Source: Liquidambar formosana | Lineage: Eukaryota; Streptophyta; Magnoliopsida; Saxifragales; Altingiaceae | Reading direction: 5' to 3' | Assembly (NCBI GenBank): GCA_039720395.1 | Contig: CM077832.1 | Coordinates: forward strand, 14,760,966 to 14,824,965 | Length of the DNA: 64,000 nucleotides | Shown: in pieces, positions 23,497 to 35,870 of the stretch | How positions within the stretch are numbered: position 1 is the first letter of the stretch | Layout: each line of letters opens with the position of its first letter | Made by a program: the position numbers and the translations under genes | The notes under the pieces: model-generated | What the model was told of the DNA's origin: nothing | Database searches by the model: none | The model's input: the letters and a program-made list of their open reading frames with translations, nothing else

Positions 23497-25062
23497 AGAA
23501 TGCGGTAACCTTTTCGTTTGGTGTTGGTTGAGTGAGAATACTGTTGCAATAAGTAAAACACAGAATTGGAAAGAATATCTGGCATCCCTTTGCAGTACGT
23601 GAGGCTGTTGTCTTGGTGTAGCTTGTGCAATGTGATTTCTTAAAATACTTATTTTCTCTTCTTTTTCTTTTCCACCTTTGGGTTTCTTATACGAGGAATT
23701 GGATCCTCATCTCTAAATGTTTAGAGCATTAAATTTTTGGTTTTCCAATTCCTTGTTTTGTTATTTAAGGAAATTAAAACCATTGGATTCGTACCCTCGA
23801 ATTCCTGCGCCGGTCTATTTCAAGCATGACATTGCTATGCATCCTATTTGAATTTCCTGGAAGAAACCACTCAAATGTCCTTGGGAGCTTTTTCCTCTTT
23901 TCCTTGGGAAATTGAAGAAAATGAAGAAATTTTTTTATCATAATTTTTTGGTCTTTACTTTTTCTTGGTTCACAGAAAGAGTAAAAAATTTTAGAGCTCT
24001 CAATCTGCATTACCGTGAAGTGATGATGGTGGCAACATATAATACACTACAAATTGTATTATTAAAGGGAAATTGCTGAGTCCCTAGAGTTTGGGAGGGC
24101 GGTTGTCACTGGCTTATGGCTAGAGATACTTGTAGAATAAAACCAAAGCGAAGGACAAAATGAAAGGGTACCCACTTTTAGAGCGAGATACGAAGGCAAT
24201 ATCTTACGGAAATGTATCTGTAACTAATGGACTCCAAGTTATCCCCTACAGAGAGCTTTGTTGATTGATGATAAACGCATTCCCGATCACAGCAATCTGA
24301 CTTCCTATCTTGCCATTTTTTTTCCTTCTGGTTTGTGGTTGGCAAATGTCTATTTAGTAGTTGGATGTTGGTGAACATGAAGCTGGATTTTTATCCCATT
24401 TAGTCTCTGATACGATGCCCTTAGCCCATAAGATATATACCACATTACCACCTAGTCTAGGGGCATCCTCCACAATCTTTTCACATTAGCTGCTACCATG
24501 CTATTCCACACAAGTGTTTTGGCATCGACGACTGCTTCCAGACCAACAGACCAAACTGGACAGCATCCTCACTAGTTCTCTCTTTTTTTTGTTTTTTTGT
24601 TTTTTCGGTTTGGTATACAGCCTCTATTCAAAACATTTATTTTGCTTTATTTCATCACATCAATTTTAAGATTATTCTAGACCCAGTATTATTTTTATTC
24701 TTTTTTATTTCTTCTTTTTATATTATTTTTTTAATATATAAGTATGCATGCATGTTTATGTGGATATTGTATCAAAGACCAGGACTCAATGATTCTGCTA
24801 GCTGGTTCAAGGTTTACTTATACTGCATATTAAGGAGATTTTCCTTTTCTCTCCCCCTGCACCTTCGCCCAAACACCCTTGGGGCCTTGGAAACAAAAAT
24901 AATCATGACAAAAATGACAAGCTTATAATTAAAATGGTAAACCAAAATTTGTTTCTTTCATATTAGACTTTGGAAATCCAATTTTGGAGGGAGAAAGTAA
25001 CCAACTCCATGAGCCAGAAATTTGACAAACAACAACCCCACCCCCACCCAAAAAGAACCTAG

Positions 25063-25099
<37 letters not shown>

Positions 25100-25280
25100 A
25101 GCTATTGAAAACCAGTATTTCAACAGTCAGTTCATCGAACATCTCCTTCAAATTGATGTGAAGTGAAATCAACGTTGTGCAGGCAGAGTTCAACATCACC
25201 AAAATGATTTCCATGTTATATACCTTGAACAAGAAAATTGGAAGCTCCAGAGTCAGAAATAACTACTGTGATTGCAAACT
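23497..25280. other. Convergent intergenic region: 3'UTRs of the zinc-finger gene and ASF1
   Basis: The two genes end tail-to-tail here. There is no coding frame beyond chance. A run of about 32 A at 25063-25094, with C-rich DNA just left of it, could be a retrogene or SINE tail. No element body is recognisable. Confidence 0.6.
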
Positions 25281-28200
25281 TTAGGGGTCCTGCTCATCTG
25301 TAGGATGATTGGATGAAGCAGGCAACTGTTCTCCATTTCCATTTTCATTTCCATCAGTTTCGGCAGGATGATCAGGTTGAGGAGGTTGTTCTCCACTTTC
25401 ACTGTTCTCAGGGTGGAAATTGATGGGGAACTTTGTGACTCTAGGTTTGTCAGTAAGGATGTTCCTTTGGACCCTATCAATCAACACCTTTTGGGGAGGT
25501 TCCTCTCTTAGCTGCTCATCATCATAATCATTGTTCACATAGTAGCCCACTCGAACAAACTCCTGACCCAGATAAGAACAGGTCAACAGAAGCACGGTCA
25601 CACCAATAATATCTTCTTCGCGGATCTTCAATGGGTCTGGAGGATCTGCCTGATAAAAGTGCCCAACAAGAATATAGATCAGAGAAAATTCCATATGCAA
25701 ATCAAGACCTTTAATCCATTCAAATAATCAACATAACGAGTCAGTAAGCATTGCCTGCAAGACAAAACGATAGTTTCCAACGTTGACAGGCCCCACAAGA
25801 ACACTCTCCAAAAGTTGGTCGTAAGTCTCATCCTCAGCAGATCCAACATATATGAGTTTCCATTCCAAATCTGATGGGGATCATGAGGTGGAAATTGTTA
25901 CAAGCTGGTAGATAATAAGGTAGTCGTACAAGTTAACAAAGATAAACCATGGAGCTTGATATGACTAGACAAGTTAGAAAGAAAAATTGTACATTTTCCA
26001 GTAGGACAAATGGACCAACGTGTCCATCAATACAATTTATTTCCAACACTTCGTCACTTGTACGTTACTGATGCAAGTGTGCAAGCACGCGTGCGCACAC
26101 AAATTCAATCATTTTCATGGTGACTTGTCCTCATCTAGCCTACCTAATTAGTCAGAAACATAGGGTCATAGATTCTGAGTAATCTGAAACAACCAATATT
26201 TCAAGTATTCTAGGAACACCAATATGCCATATTCTAGAGACACCAGTCTTTTGACCACTGTCGAAGCACAAAAAAAAGTCTTTTGACCACCGAACCTAAA
26301 CTTGATAGTTTATCAACAATTTTAAGGCATCGTTCCACTTTCCAAATCCCCAGAAATACTCAGTGTTTTATGTCGAAAATAAACAAATATGAAATCAACT
26401 TCAACTAAAGCTCCCAAAATAACAAAAATGCAATAATAGAATTCTCTAAAATTCCCCATACCATATGGCTGCCCTAATGCAAAGAAATGCATACTTCATC
26501 TCCCAAGCTGTCAATATTGTGAACCATAACCATGAAAACCTTAAGCAGTATGCGTATTATAAATACAGATTAATGGCGTGGCTCCTAAATCCTCAAAATT
26601 TTAAGCAAGTGGTATGAGCACATTAAACTTGGCCATAGAAGGACAGAGAGGATTGACCTCAACATTTTACTCTGAGACATGTAACTGAGATCACATTTGT
26701 AATAGCATATTGGCAATTTCTGAACTATATTTCTTTCATTCTATTCAATATTGATGACAACTCAAGTATGGCCTCTTCATTGCAGGACCTTCTAAATAGA
26801 GGTTCAGTAAAGAAGTGAATAAGCTCACCATTGTTTTCAAGCAAGAAATTTGAATATCAAGCTACAAGAACTTGTGCCTTCACTAACATAAGGTCTTGAT
26901 CCAACTAGTGGGAACAAGTTAAAGGCCAAACTTGCTCATGGTTCAATAAATACTCTGTCAATTAAGTTAGACATAGCATGTATCTTATTAGTAAGGTTTC
27001 TTAATAAAACGATACAAAAGAATCACAACAAATAAATGAACGACTATACGTAACTGTGTATACGTTGATGCAATACTTTCTAGCCTTCAAAAAAGTTTTC
27101 TTGTTTTGGACTTGGTTGAACATGCACACTACTTTGCCAATCCAATCTGTCTGAAGCCATATCCTCCATTTGTTTGTGAAATTTGAAATCTTCTCTTACA
27201 ATTTCCATCCATGTTATTTCAGGCATCCACTAAAATCATTTTTGTGTGCTATTCTGTTGCTTCTCAAGGATTCTGTCGTAGACATTTTGTGCATATGATT
27301 CACCCATATAAGCTAACATTCAATAGCCTATTGAAGTGCCTTCTTAATTACAGGTTCAGTCCCATGTCCACTCTTATAAAGACATAAATATACACCTCAT
27401 TCTCTTTTGTTCTCTCTCTTCTAAACATCCATTGACTATTGTCCCCGCTTGATAGCAGATCCCACAGAAAGAAGTCTTTGTACGCATTTAGAAAGCAAAA
27501 ACCCATGTGGAGTGACGATGCCAGGAAATTTAAAATAGATACACTCGGTACCTAATTGGAGGGACGGTTAAAGCTGCCTACCATTAAGAATCAGCAAAAT
27601 GGTCGAGCTCTAAAAGCAAATGAGTAGACACAGAAACACTCAAAATCAGCAAAATTTGACTATTGCCAATCTAATTCAAAAATCGAAAGACTAAAATCAT
27701 GCCCATGGTCAGATTGCAACCTATATTCTTGATGATTATTATTTTATTTTTTATTATTATGTTTTTGATCTGGCTAAACCCCGGGCCCATGCAAGACCCC
27801 GCAACCCACATGGACCAGTTAACCCAAGGCCCATGAAAACCATGGAACCTTGTGCAAGTGGCCCAAGGGATTGACAAGAGTTGGAACTCAGGACCTCCAC
27901 TTCCCAAGGTGTGCTCCCTCACCAACTGAGCTACTCTGGCAATGACAAAAACGAATTTCATGCAAAAATGGGATATCAATATAGAAGAGGCTTATGGATT
28001 GCAATTAAGGTTAGTAGAATTTCATGGAAACATACAACTCGAGGTTTTCTTAAACTGATTCTTATGCTCCAATGACACCTTCCACTATTAACATGTGGAA
28101 AAAGAGAAGTCACACATCCAGTTGTAATCAAAATTTCAAGAATCTACACTAAATGGCAGGCAAAAATTAGAATGAATGTGTCGAGTGTAGAAAATAATAG

Positions 28201-30934
28201 ATCATTATTGCATTATCAGCACAATGCTATATCTGAAATGACAACAAAGTAAATGCTCTACATTTTTCACACGGAATAAGTCAACGCGTCCAACCAAAGC
28301 TGGTCTTTCAAAACTTGTTTAAAAAAGCATATGCAGACATCTGAGAATGTCCATCGTACAAAACGGGGAAAAAATACAAATAAAATAAATAAATAAATAA
28401 CAAATGTGAACCCCAACAGTAATTGGAGTCCTGGTAAGCAATCAATAACAAGAGGAACCACTCTCCTGTGGATGCCTATGGCAAGATCTGAAAGATAAGA
28501 CTTTAATAAGGGAGCCAATGGTGTATGAAAACTAAAAAATTTCATCATCATCTAATCTAAAGTGAGAACCTTTCTTCTCATTATATGAGAGACAAGCTAG
28601 AATTGGAAGGACAGTGAAAAAATTCCAAACTTATGTCATCACTGATTCAACAAAGAAAGTTATACCAATAAAATGTTCAAATATTGATGGATTTACTCTG
28701 GTTGCAAAACAGGGATGCCACTCAAAAACACAAGAAACACGTATTCTTGACAGGATGGAATTCACATTAATCTAATGGCTTCAACAAATCTAAAAAGCAC
28801 TAAGACAGAGTGACCAAAAAGGTATACATCACATGGTTCCATAGTGGATTGCATAATTCATCACTCTTTTTTTGAAGCATGCAGCCAACCACCTTGTGTC
28901 AGGAAAAACAATTCTATTATTACCAGCTGACACAAGAAATGTGCTTGGATATGGTCCACACGCAAGATTTAAAGATAGTGGGCTAGAAAAGATTCAACAT
29001 GAGCAATTAAAAGATCCTTTCCTCTCTAAATGTGATTAGCCATATCAAAGAATTTTCTTTTGATAGGTATCCATATAAAAAACTGGGGAGGTTTTCGATT
29101 TGATTTAAGTTATACAAACCATACATAGTTAACTTGATTTCGCATAGAAGGCTTTCTTTCTTGTCAATCCAACAAAAACAATTTTGAGATATCCCCAATC
29201 AAATAGAATCAATCAAATTCAATTTTTCTCGTTCTATCTTAAGGTATCCATTCACTCAAAACTGATCTGTTTCCATTTCCACTTTCCGTAAGCAGGCCCA
29301 AGCTTTTTCCAACTGTTCAATTCCCCCCCTCTCCCCCCCCCCCCCCCCCCCCCCCCCCCACACACACACACAAAAAGAAAAAAAAAACCATTTAAGTGTT
29401 CTTAATTTTGGATAGTATTGAAGATCCTCTGTTTTCGATTTTCTAATAAATCAGGAAAAAATGCATCTAAATTTTTCAAAAGCATTTCTATCTTTTAATC
29501 TCAATCGTCTTACTCAACATTGAAGTGTTCTGAATTTTGAATAGTATTGAAGAACCTCTATTTTCGATTTTCTAAAAAATTGGAACAAAATGCATCCAAT
29601 CATTTCAAAAGCATTTCTATCTTTTAATCTCAATATTCTTACTCATTATTTTGTAATTGTTAATGAACTTAAGAAGTTTAAGTATCTCTCACTTGTAGGA
29701 AACTTTAGTTTCAATTTAGGTTCCTTGTGGTGTTTTGGAAAAAGGTAGATACTAAAAATGAATTGGGAAAATCCCCACATTTGCAATTACCATTGTTCTT
29801 ACAGCAACACAGTAACTTTGTTGATAACAATGTTGCATTATTCAAGATGACTGAAAATAAATTCCTCATTGAATTCTGTGATTTCATGGAAATAGGCTGA
29901 CTTAACAACTTCATTCAACCAGTGAATAAAGCTGAATGATAATTAGCCTCATCTATCAGTATGAACACATTTCTTTTCCTGATTCCATTTTCCACTAAAA
30001 CAGATGGAGCTGTAGCTCTTTTCCCCTTCCTAAACTCTCACTCTCTCTAATATCTGCTTCTCCACTTTAATATAGCTGTTGATATATATGTTCCAACTAT
30101 AAAGAAATGAAAGAGCCATTAATCATTCTTGGTCTATTGTTGATCTGTACATTCATTGCATCACCTAAAGCCATCATTCAAGTCCTGATGGTAATTCCTT
30201 TTGCAAAAATACAAATTGACGCCAAGACATATAAGATATAATCTTCCTTATTGAAGAAATTGTAAAGGCACCTTGAACACAACCTCTTTCATGCAAATCA
30301 ATTTAACTTTATGAATCGATATATCATTAATCACCATTGTTCAAAATGTTCATGTTTACATAATCTTTAGCCAAAGTGAGATCAAATTCATTCTGTTAAA
30401 TAAATTTTCTTTGAACTCATCACAAATTTCAATATTTTCTTTAAAAGCTGACAAAATCAATACTTCTTTGAACATACCGCACCAATAGATTTTGACATTA
30501 CAAACCCTAACAAATAATCGTGATCGCCTTACAAAATGGCCTCATTTTTTTAAAATTATCTTTGAAAATTAACCATGTCATGACATAACCTTTTAAGTTT
30601 TAAGTCATACTGTCTGTACAAGTAAAACAACCTATGTGGCTTCTTGCTCGCCTCCATGCAGAAACTAATGAGATTAAAAACCCTAACGAGCAATTTCGAG
30701 TAGGCAACTAACCCTAATCTGAATGTAAATCAAAATCAAAGATAGATATATTCATATATATACCAATTCAGCACAGAAACAGAGTCAGAGCGACGAAAAT
30801 GCAAAGAGAGATGGAGAGAGAATACCATCTTTGAGAGGAGTCAAGCACTCGTAGGAGATTTCGAACTGAAATGGGGTCAAAAACGACGCCGGATTGTCCA
30901 AGACTGTCACGTTCGTGATGTTCACGGCACTCAT
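25281..30934 (-). CDS. ASF1: Histone H3-H4 chaperone ASF1, complete, three exons, 197 aa
   Basis: Exons on the minus strand are 30934-30826, 25870-25755 and 25649-25281, giving 197 residues. The protein is Asf1, which holds an H3-H4 dimer and passes it to CAF-1 or HIRA during replication-coupled and -independent nucleosome assembly. The immunoglobulin-like core (about 1-155) is complete. Key H3-H4 contact residues fall at the same numbers as in human Asf1: Asp54, Val94 and Arg108. Asp37, on the face used by HIRA and CAF-1, is also kept. The tail (about 156-197) is acidic and Pro/Asn-rich, as in plant Asf1. Intron 1 is 4955 bp and full of repeats. Intron 2 is 105 bp and begins with GC (CAG|GCAATG), not GT; this reading alone keeps the conserved V-L-Q-A-D-P-P-D join. 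The start has a clean ATG with the conserved M-S-A-V-N-I-T-N-V sequence. Confidence 0.96.
27735..27942 (-). mobile_element. tRNA-derived SINE
   Basis: The minus strand starts GCCAGAGTAGCTCAGTTGG, a tRNA-like 5' end with an A-box. About 30 nt later GAGTTCCAACTC stands at the B-box position. A unique body follows and then an A/T-rich tail (AATAATAAAAAATAAAATAATAA). It lies in ASF1 intron 1, in the gene's own orientation. No clear target duplication was found. Confidence 0.7.
29333..29372. repeat. C27 run and (CA)n microsatellite
   Basis: 27 C are followed by about six CA units and an A-rich stretch in ASF1 intron 1. On the transcribed strand this is a 27-G run. Confidence 0.95.
29394..29646. 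repeat. Two-copy tandem duplication, period about 129 bp
   Basis: 29394-29516 and 29523-29646 are about 90% alike and in direct tandem (both contain AAGCATTTCTATCTTTTAAT). They lie in ASF1 intron 1, with no coding content. Confidence 0.8.
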
Positions 30935-31018
30935 CGTTAAGAATCTGAATAAGATTCTGATAGCCTCAGGTACGAAACGATTGAAACCCTAGATTCCAGA
31001 ACCTTCATCGAAGCTTCA

Positions 31019-31313
31019 AAACCCTAACTGAAAGAATCACAGAAGACAAAGAAGAAGAAGAAGAAGAAGAAGAAGAACACAGTGAGAGCCGTGGAGAAGT
31101 GGTATTTAAATTGGAAAGAAGTACCAGAGGTCAACTGCCAGTTACCGGCGATGACCGCTTAAATTTTGGCGGGAATTTTTGGATGTTTGGAGTGGGTGGA
31201 AAACGGTTTATGTGGCAAAGTTGGGACTTGGGGTTTTCTGTGGCGGGAAGGGTTGGCTAGGGCTGAAAAGGGCAAAAACAAAGAAGCTAGTTCGCAGGTG
31301 AGGAAGGCACGTG
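31019..31313 (-). promoter_or_regulatory. ASF1 promoter: E2F sites, telo-box, (TTC)n 5'UTR, G-box
   Basis: Upstream of the ASF1 ATG (30934) are a telo-box AAACCCTAA at 31019-31027 (plus-strand reading) and a GAA tract at about 31051-31077, which is (TTC)n in the sense strand and probably 5'UTR. Beyond them lies TTTGGCGGGAA at 31165-31175, an exact E2F consensus. A second GGCGGGAA core lies at 31242-31249, and a CACGTG G-box at 31308-31313. E2F sites with a telo-box are typical of plant S-phase genes. Control of plant ASF1 genes by E2F is known from the literature; here it is inferred from the motifs. Confidence 0.7.
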
Positions 31314-32012
31314 CGATGCACTTGTTTATAAGGTAACAGTCTAACAGACTAGAAGCAATGGCTCCCTAACTTGAACAATTTTGTCTTTGTGTTTGTAAAT
31401 GATCAAAATATCGATTTAAAAAAATATTTTAGAAAAAGTTGTTCAAAATGGTATTGCATTTTTTTACGAAGTAATAGGTAACATGAACATTTTTCATTCA
31501 AACTTTTTATATTTTGTATAAAATCTTGTTTTAAAAAATTTAAAATACGTAGTGGATACAAAAAAAATTGCGAGGTGGCAATAGCCTATTTCATTGATTA
31601 AATGTAAGATTTAAACAGCATTTAAGATAGAAAAGCCACAATGAGGATGTATATTGATAAGTCCCTTCCATTTCAAGGTTTATAGCACAAATTTCAAGAC
31701 GCATATTGGCCATACCATTAGACAATAGGGATGGAGCCAGAAATTTTATTTAGAGGAGGCGAATTTTGGTTGGTTGTTAGTACTTTATTCTCATTTTAAA
31801 AATTTTAAAAGTTTTAGTTAAAAAAGAAAATTTCTTTTATCTTTGATTTTGAGGTAAAAAAAATTTACAAAAATTTATAATTCATTTTGATAAATCATGG
31901 AGAAAGTATTAGGTCTCTCGAAGTGAAATGAGAGATCGTGAGGAATGAGACTTTTATAAAGAGGATTGAGAAAGTAAAAAATAAGAGTAAGAAAACAAAT
32001 GAAGGGGGTTAA

Positions 32013-32693
32013 GAGCATCTCCAATGGTGTGCTATTGCTATATTTTAGCAATAGCACACCTTATTAGTGCTCTCTAATGGTGAGCTATAACCTGTGTTAT
32101 TGCTATATTATAGCATTTAGCACAAGTTGAGTTGCTCCAATGATGTGTTAAAAATCTGTGCTAAAAATTACAATAGCTCACTCTTGTGCCAAATATAGCA
32201 CAAAGGTGAGCTATTTTTATATTTGCCATGTTAGCTCTCCCTTTATTTCTTAACAACCAAACATACTAATAATTGTGAAAAATACAATATTTCTCTTCTA
32301 AAATTTTCTCATTAACCAAACAGCCCGTAAGTAAATACAATATTTTCAAAAATAATATTGAAATCTTAGATAAATATATATATATAAAATAAAATAAAAA
32401 AGTCACACACTAGCAAATCTAGTTGGCATCATCACTAGATTTTAAAAAACAAAGTCGCACACGAGTAAATTTAATTAGCATCATAATTTTATGGTTGGAA
32501 CAATGGAGGTTGGAAGATGGTAGTCTATAAAAAAAATGAAGGAAATAGAGGTTGTGGCAAAAAATAGCACATTATGTTATTCGTACTATTGGAGCACCTT
32601 GTGTCAAATTATAGCATTTGGCACTGTAGCATGTGCTAAAATAGCAATAGCAGTATAGTACAAATAATTTAGCTCACATCACTGGAGATGCTC
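32013..32693. mobile_element. Tourist-like (PIF/Harbinger) MITE, 681 bp
   Basis: The ends are GAGCATCTCCAATGGTGTG and the complement of CTCACATCACTGGAGATGCTC. They are flanked by TAA on both sides (32010-32012 and 32694-32696), the three-base TWA duplication of PIF/Harbinger elements. Inside, sub-repeats built from TGCTATTGCTATATTTTAGC form extra inverted repeats. It lies between ASF1 and LIG6. Confidence 0.75.
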
Positions 32694-32696
32694 TAA

Positions 32697-32960
32697 TGGT
32701 GTGCTAAAGGGTGTGTTAAAAAATAGCAATAGCTCACCCTTGTACTATATTTGGCATATCCTTAAGTTAAAATAGCACAAAGTTTGTTAAAAAAGAAAAA
32801 AGAAAAAAAAGGAGATGGTGGTTGTGCCAAAAAATTACATATTGTGTCATTTGTACCATTAGAGCATATTGTGCCAAATTATAACATTTGACATTGTAGC
32901 ATGTGCTAAAATAATAATAGCATAGGTAATATAGTTCACACCATTGGAGTTCTAACAAAA
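32697..32960. repeat. Partial second copy of the same MITE family
   Basis: Immediately after the 681-bp MITE, a segment with the same AATGGTGTGCTAAA start and CACACCATTGGAG end repeats its sub-motifs, more decayed. It may be a nested or tandem derivative. Confidence 0.5.
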
Positions 32961-33456
32961 TTTAGGTGAGGCAAATTTAAGATATCAAAAAGGTTTAAAG
33001 TAAAAAAAAAATTATTTAACAAAAGTAGGGGAGGCAGTTGCCCCCCTCAATAGGCCTACCTCCGTCCTCATGACACAGAGGATTTACAAGGGTTCACACA
33101 CAAAATTTTATTATAAAATGTAACATATTTTAATCATACACATCAATCAAAATTTGATATTCTCTCTTACTCAACAATGTGTGATAAATTTTTTTTATCA
33201 ACTTTAACAAAATGCATGTGAGCTCATTTTAATAGATCTTTGGTTATATATCTATATATGAGTAAAATGAACTTAAAACCATAAATCTGATGAAGTGACG
33301 TGCTTTGAATTTTGAACAAAATAACAAAAAACAAAACAAAAATAAAGGAAAAAAGAAAAGCCCCTAAGAAGAGGGATGAGGTGATGATTTGATGGACTCG
33401 ATCAAGGATTCTTACATAATTATAAATAAAAAATATTAAGTTCTCAACGCGACATA

Positions 33457-33528
33457 TCCGCTGAAGCAAACTTCTTCCAATTGATCGGCTCTCTTCTGAG
33501 AGACCCGGGTTCAAGTCCCGGCAGCGGA
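33457..33528 (+). tRNA. tRNA-Glu(CTC)-like sequence, probably a pseudogene
   Basis: 72 nt with a perfect 7-bp acceptor stem (TCCGCTG / CAGCGGA), a normal T-arm (CCCGGGTTCAAGTCCCGG) and an anticodon loop CTCTCTT with CTC in the anticodon position. The length and the 3' half match plant nuclear tRNA-Glu. The D-arm is abnormal: the A-box and the G-G of the D-loop are missing, and only a weak CAA/TTG stem is possible. One anticodon-stem pair is also broken. The acceptor stem looks compensated (C-G where T-A is usual). It is more likely a tRNA-derived relic than a working gene. Confidence 0.5.
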
Positions 33529-33890
33529 AAATCATTTTAATTTTAATTTTTGTATTTGATGACTTCTAAGTTCTAATTTTCTTTTTATAGGTTATCTCTA
33601 CGAAGTGGCCCACAATGGCATCACAAAACGAGTGATTAGTTCTTTCTGAGTGCTAAGAAATTTAAGTTGAATGGTTTTAGGCTTCTAGCCTAGCGATTTG
33701 CATTTTTTCCCCTAGAAAAAAAATCCTAGCACGTTTCATTCCTCCCTTCCTTTTTTGTAGAACATCACTGGAAGGAATTTATTTATTTATTTATTATTAT
33801 TCTTTTCAGTGTTCAAAGAATTTAATTGAAATCAGTATGGATATTAGCTACAACAACTTAAATACATCAGTTAACTTGTAATACCAACCA

Positions 33891-34040
33891 TAGTTGGCTT
33901 GACATAGTGGTAATTTTTCCTCGTTATTGACTTGTACTCAGCGTAGATAACGTGGGTTCAATTCTAACTCCTCCCTTCTAGGGACTCTGGTTCATAGGAC
34001 TAACACCAACTAACGACCTTTTATTATTATTATGATTATT
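33891..34040 (+). mobile_element. SINE-like tRNA-derived segment
   Basis: TGGCTTGACATAGTGG is an A-box-like head. GTGGGTTCAATTCTAAC is a good B-box about 55 nt later. The segment ends in a TTATTATTATTATG-type tail. It is probably a short SINE. No target duplication is clear. Confidence 0.5.
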
Positions 34041-35870
34041 ATAACTTTTTTTGGCTAAACATACATAACAAAATACGTATATCACACACAATAATGAGAA
34101 AGTTCATAAAACACAAACACAGCCAAAAGAACCCAAGAGCCTATATGATAACTCACGCTCTACTCCTAAAAGAATTAGCTCTTAAAAGAGAGGTAGAACA
34201 CTGGAACCTTATACACTCTCAATGCCCACGTTATTTAGCTTATGGATTCTTTTTACTATGTTCGCGTTCCGTGAGCTTCTTCATTATTGTGTGCGGTGGA
34301 TGTGCGTTTCTTTTGTGTGTTTATTACTATTATAACTAGTTGTGCTATTTGACATGTGGATCTTGTTCGCCGCTTTTCATTTTTCCTTTACTGATCAACA
34401 CTAATGCCTCATCCATGCAAATCTCAATATATGCCCTTTCTGTACTAGGGTCATAACTTTCTGTTACATGTCCAAACTACAATTCATATGAATGCAACTG
34501 CATATGCCAAAGACATCCCACAGTCGAATTAATTCATCCATACCCAGTCATGATAAAACAAATTCGAAGTTGACTCTACTATGTATGTGGTATTTTTAAT
34601 TAAAAAAAAAAAGAAAAAAATATATATATACAAGAGTGACCCAAGTAGTCTTTTGCAATAAGACAGACAAAAGCACAGGAGGATGCCCCATCTATATTTA
34701 TTTTGTTTCGTCTACTCTTATGGACATGAACATATGCCCTTTTTTTTTTTTTTTTTTTTTTATCAAAATCATTGAAGCATATTAAGGTAAAAATTAGCAT
34801 TAGGGGATGGAAAAGTAGTATTATGGAATGGAGCATTGCTTCCACGTTTCCACATGCCCCACTAAAGCGCCTCTTCTTTCTTTCTTTCTTTTTTCTTTTT
34901 TATTTTTATTTTTATTTTTCCTTTTTCTTGGTGCTAAACACACATAAAACATACAACATACAACTTAGAAGCCATAGGAAGAACATCATGATCCATGAGA
35001 AATAACATAGAAGCCGTAGGACGAGCATCATGAGAGAATGGAAACGGGTTGCCGTTTACCAAAGTGCAATTTTCCCAACTCGAAATATGTTTCCGCTGGA
35101 TATGAGATAAGGTTACCATATAGCACATTTGTTCGACAAGCGACCATTGTAAGAAGGCCACCAATTGGCCTCATCCTTGGCCTGGAGAAAGACGGCGTTA
35201 TTCCACGCTCACTGGAATTTTTTCGTTAGCCTTGTTACAACAACTATAAATCATGCTACTCATCACTGTTTTGAGACGACAATTTCAAACCACAAAACTG
35301 TAACCTAAGATGTGATACTTCTAAGTCAATCAACACCATGCTGAAGTATCTTTATCTTATGCAAAGCCCTCAACACTTTAATTCAACCTGACTACAAAAC
35401 ATTAAAGAAGAAATTTGGATGGTCTACCCTGCAAGCTTTTCAAAGAAATTAAGCATAATGAAAAAGGATAAACATCATTATCATCGTACTAACCTTAAAT
35501 CAGATAACGGCCTCTGCATTTAAATCAAAACATCATTTATCGTTTTTGATTAGATTACACATGCAGCACTAGCTCTAGCTCCAGCATAAGGCCAAGGGAG
35601 AGAGACATTGTGCGATGTAGGCTAGGAGATTGTTTCAACGTTCAAGGGGATCCTTCATCAGAAAGCATATATTTTGGCGCATATCATGTTGGGGTGAAAG
35701 ACCTAATGCAAAATTGGGAAATCTACTAGATATAATTTTGAACAGAAAACCCATGTGTACACATCTCTACAAGGAAGCAAGGGGACACTTTAACCAATTT
35801 TGGCAGAGTACATCCAAAAAATTGGGAACTGATGACTGCATCTCTTATACAAAAACTACAAGATTTATAT
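34041..35870. other. Non-coding DNA downstream of LIG6
   Basis: No gene is seen. There is a T-run at about 34741-34760 and a T-rich stretch near 34880-34925. A near-duplicate AGAAGCCATAGGAAGAACATCATGA motif (34966 and 35010) forms a small direct repeat. The last few hundred bases before 35871 are probably the LIG6 3'UTR. Confidence 0.5.

Noticed and set aside
27911..27942. Functional tRNA gene on the minus strand
   Set aside because: Only the head is tRNA-like. There is no paired acceptor stem, and a SINE body and A/T-rich tail follow.
33224..33535. 103-codon minus-strand ORF beginning M-I-F-R-C-R-D-L-N-P-G
   Set aside because: It is the antisense reading of the tRNA-Glu-like sequence.
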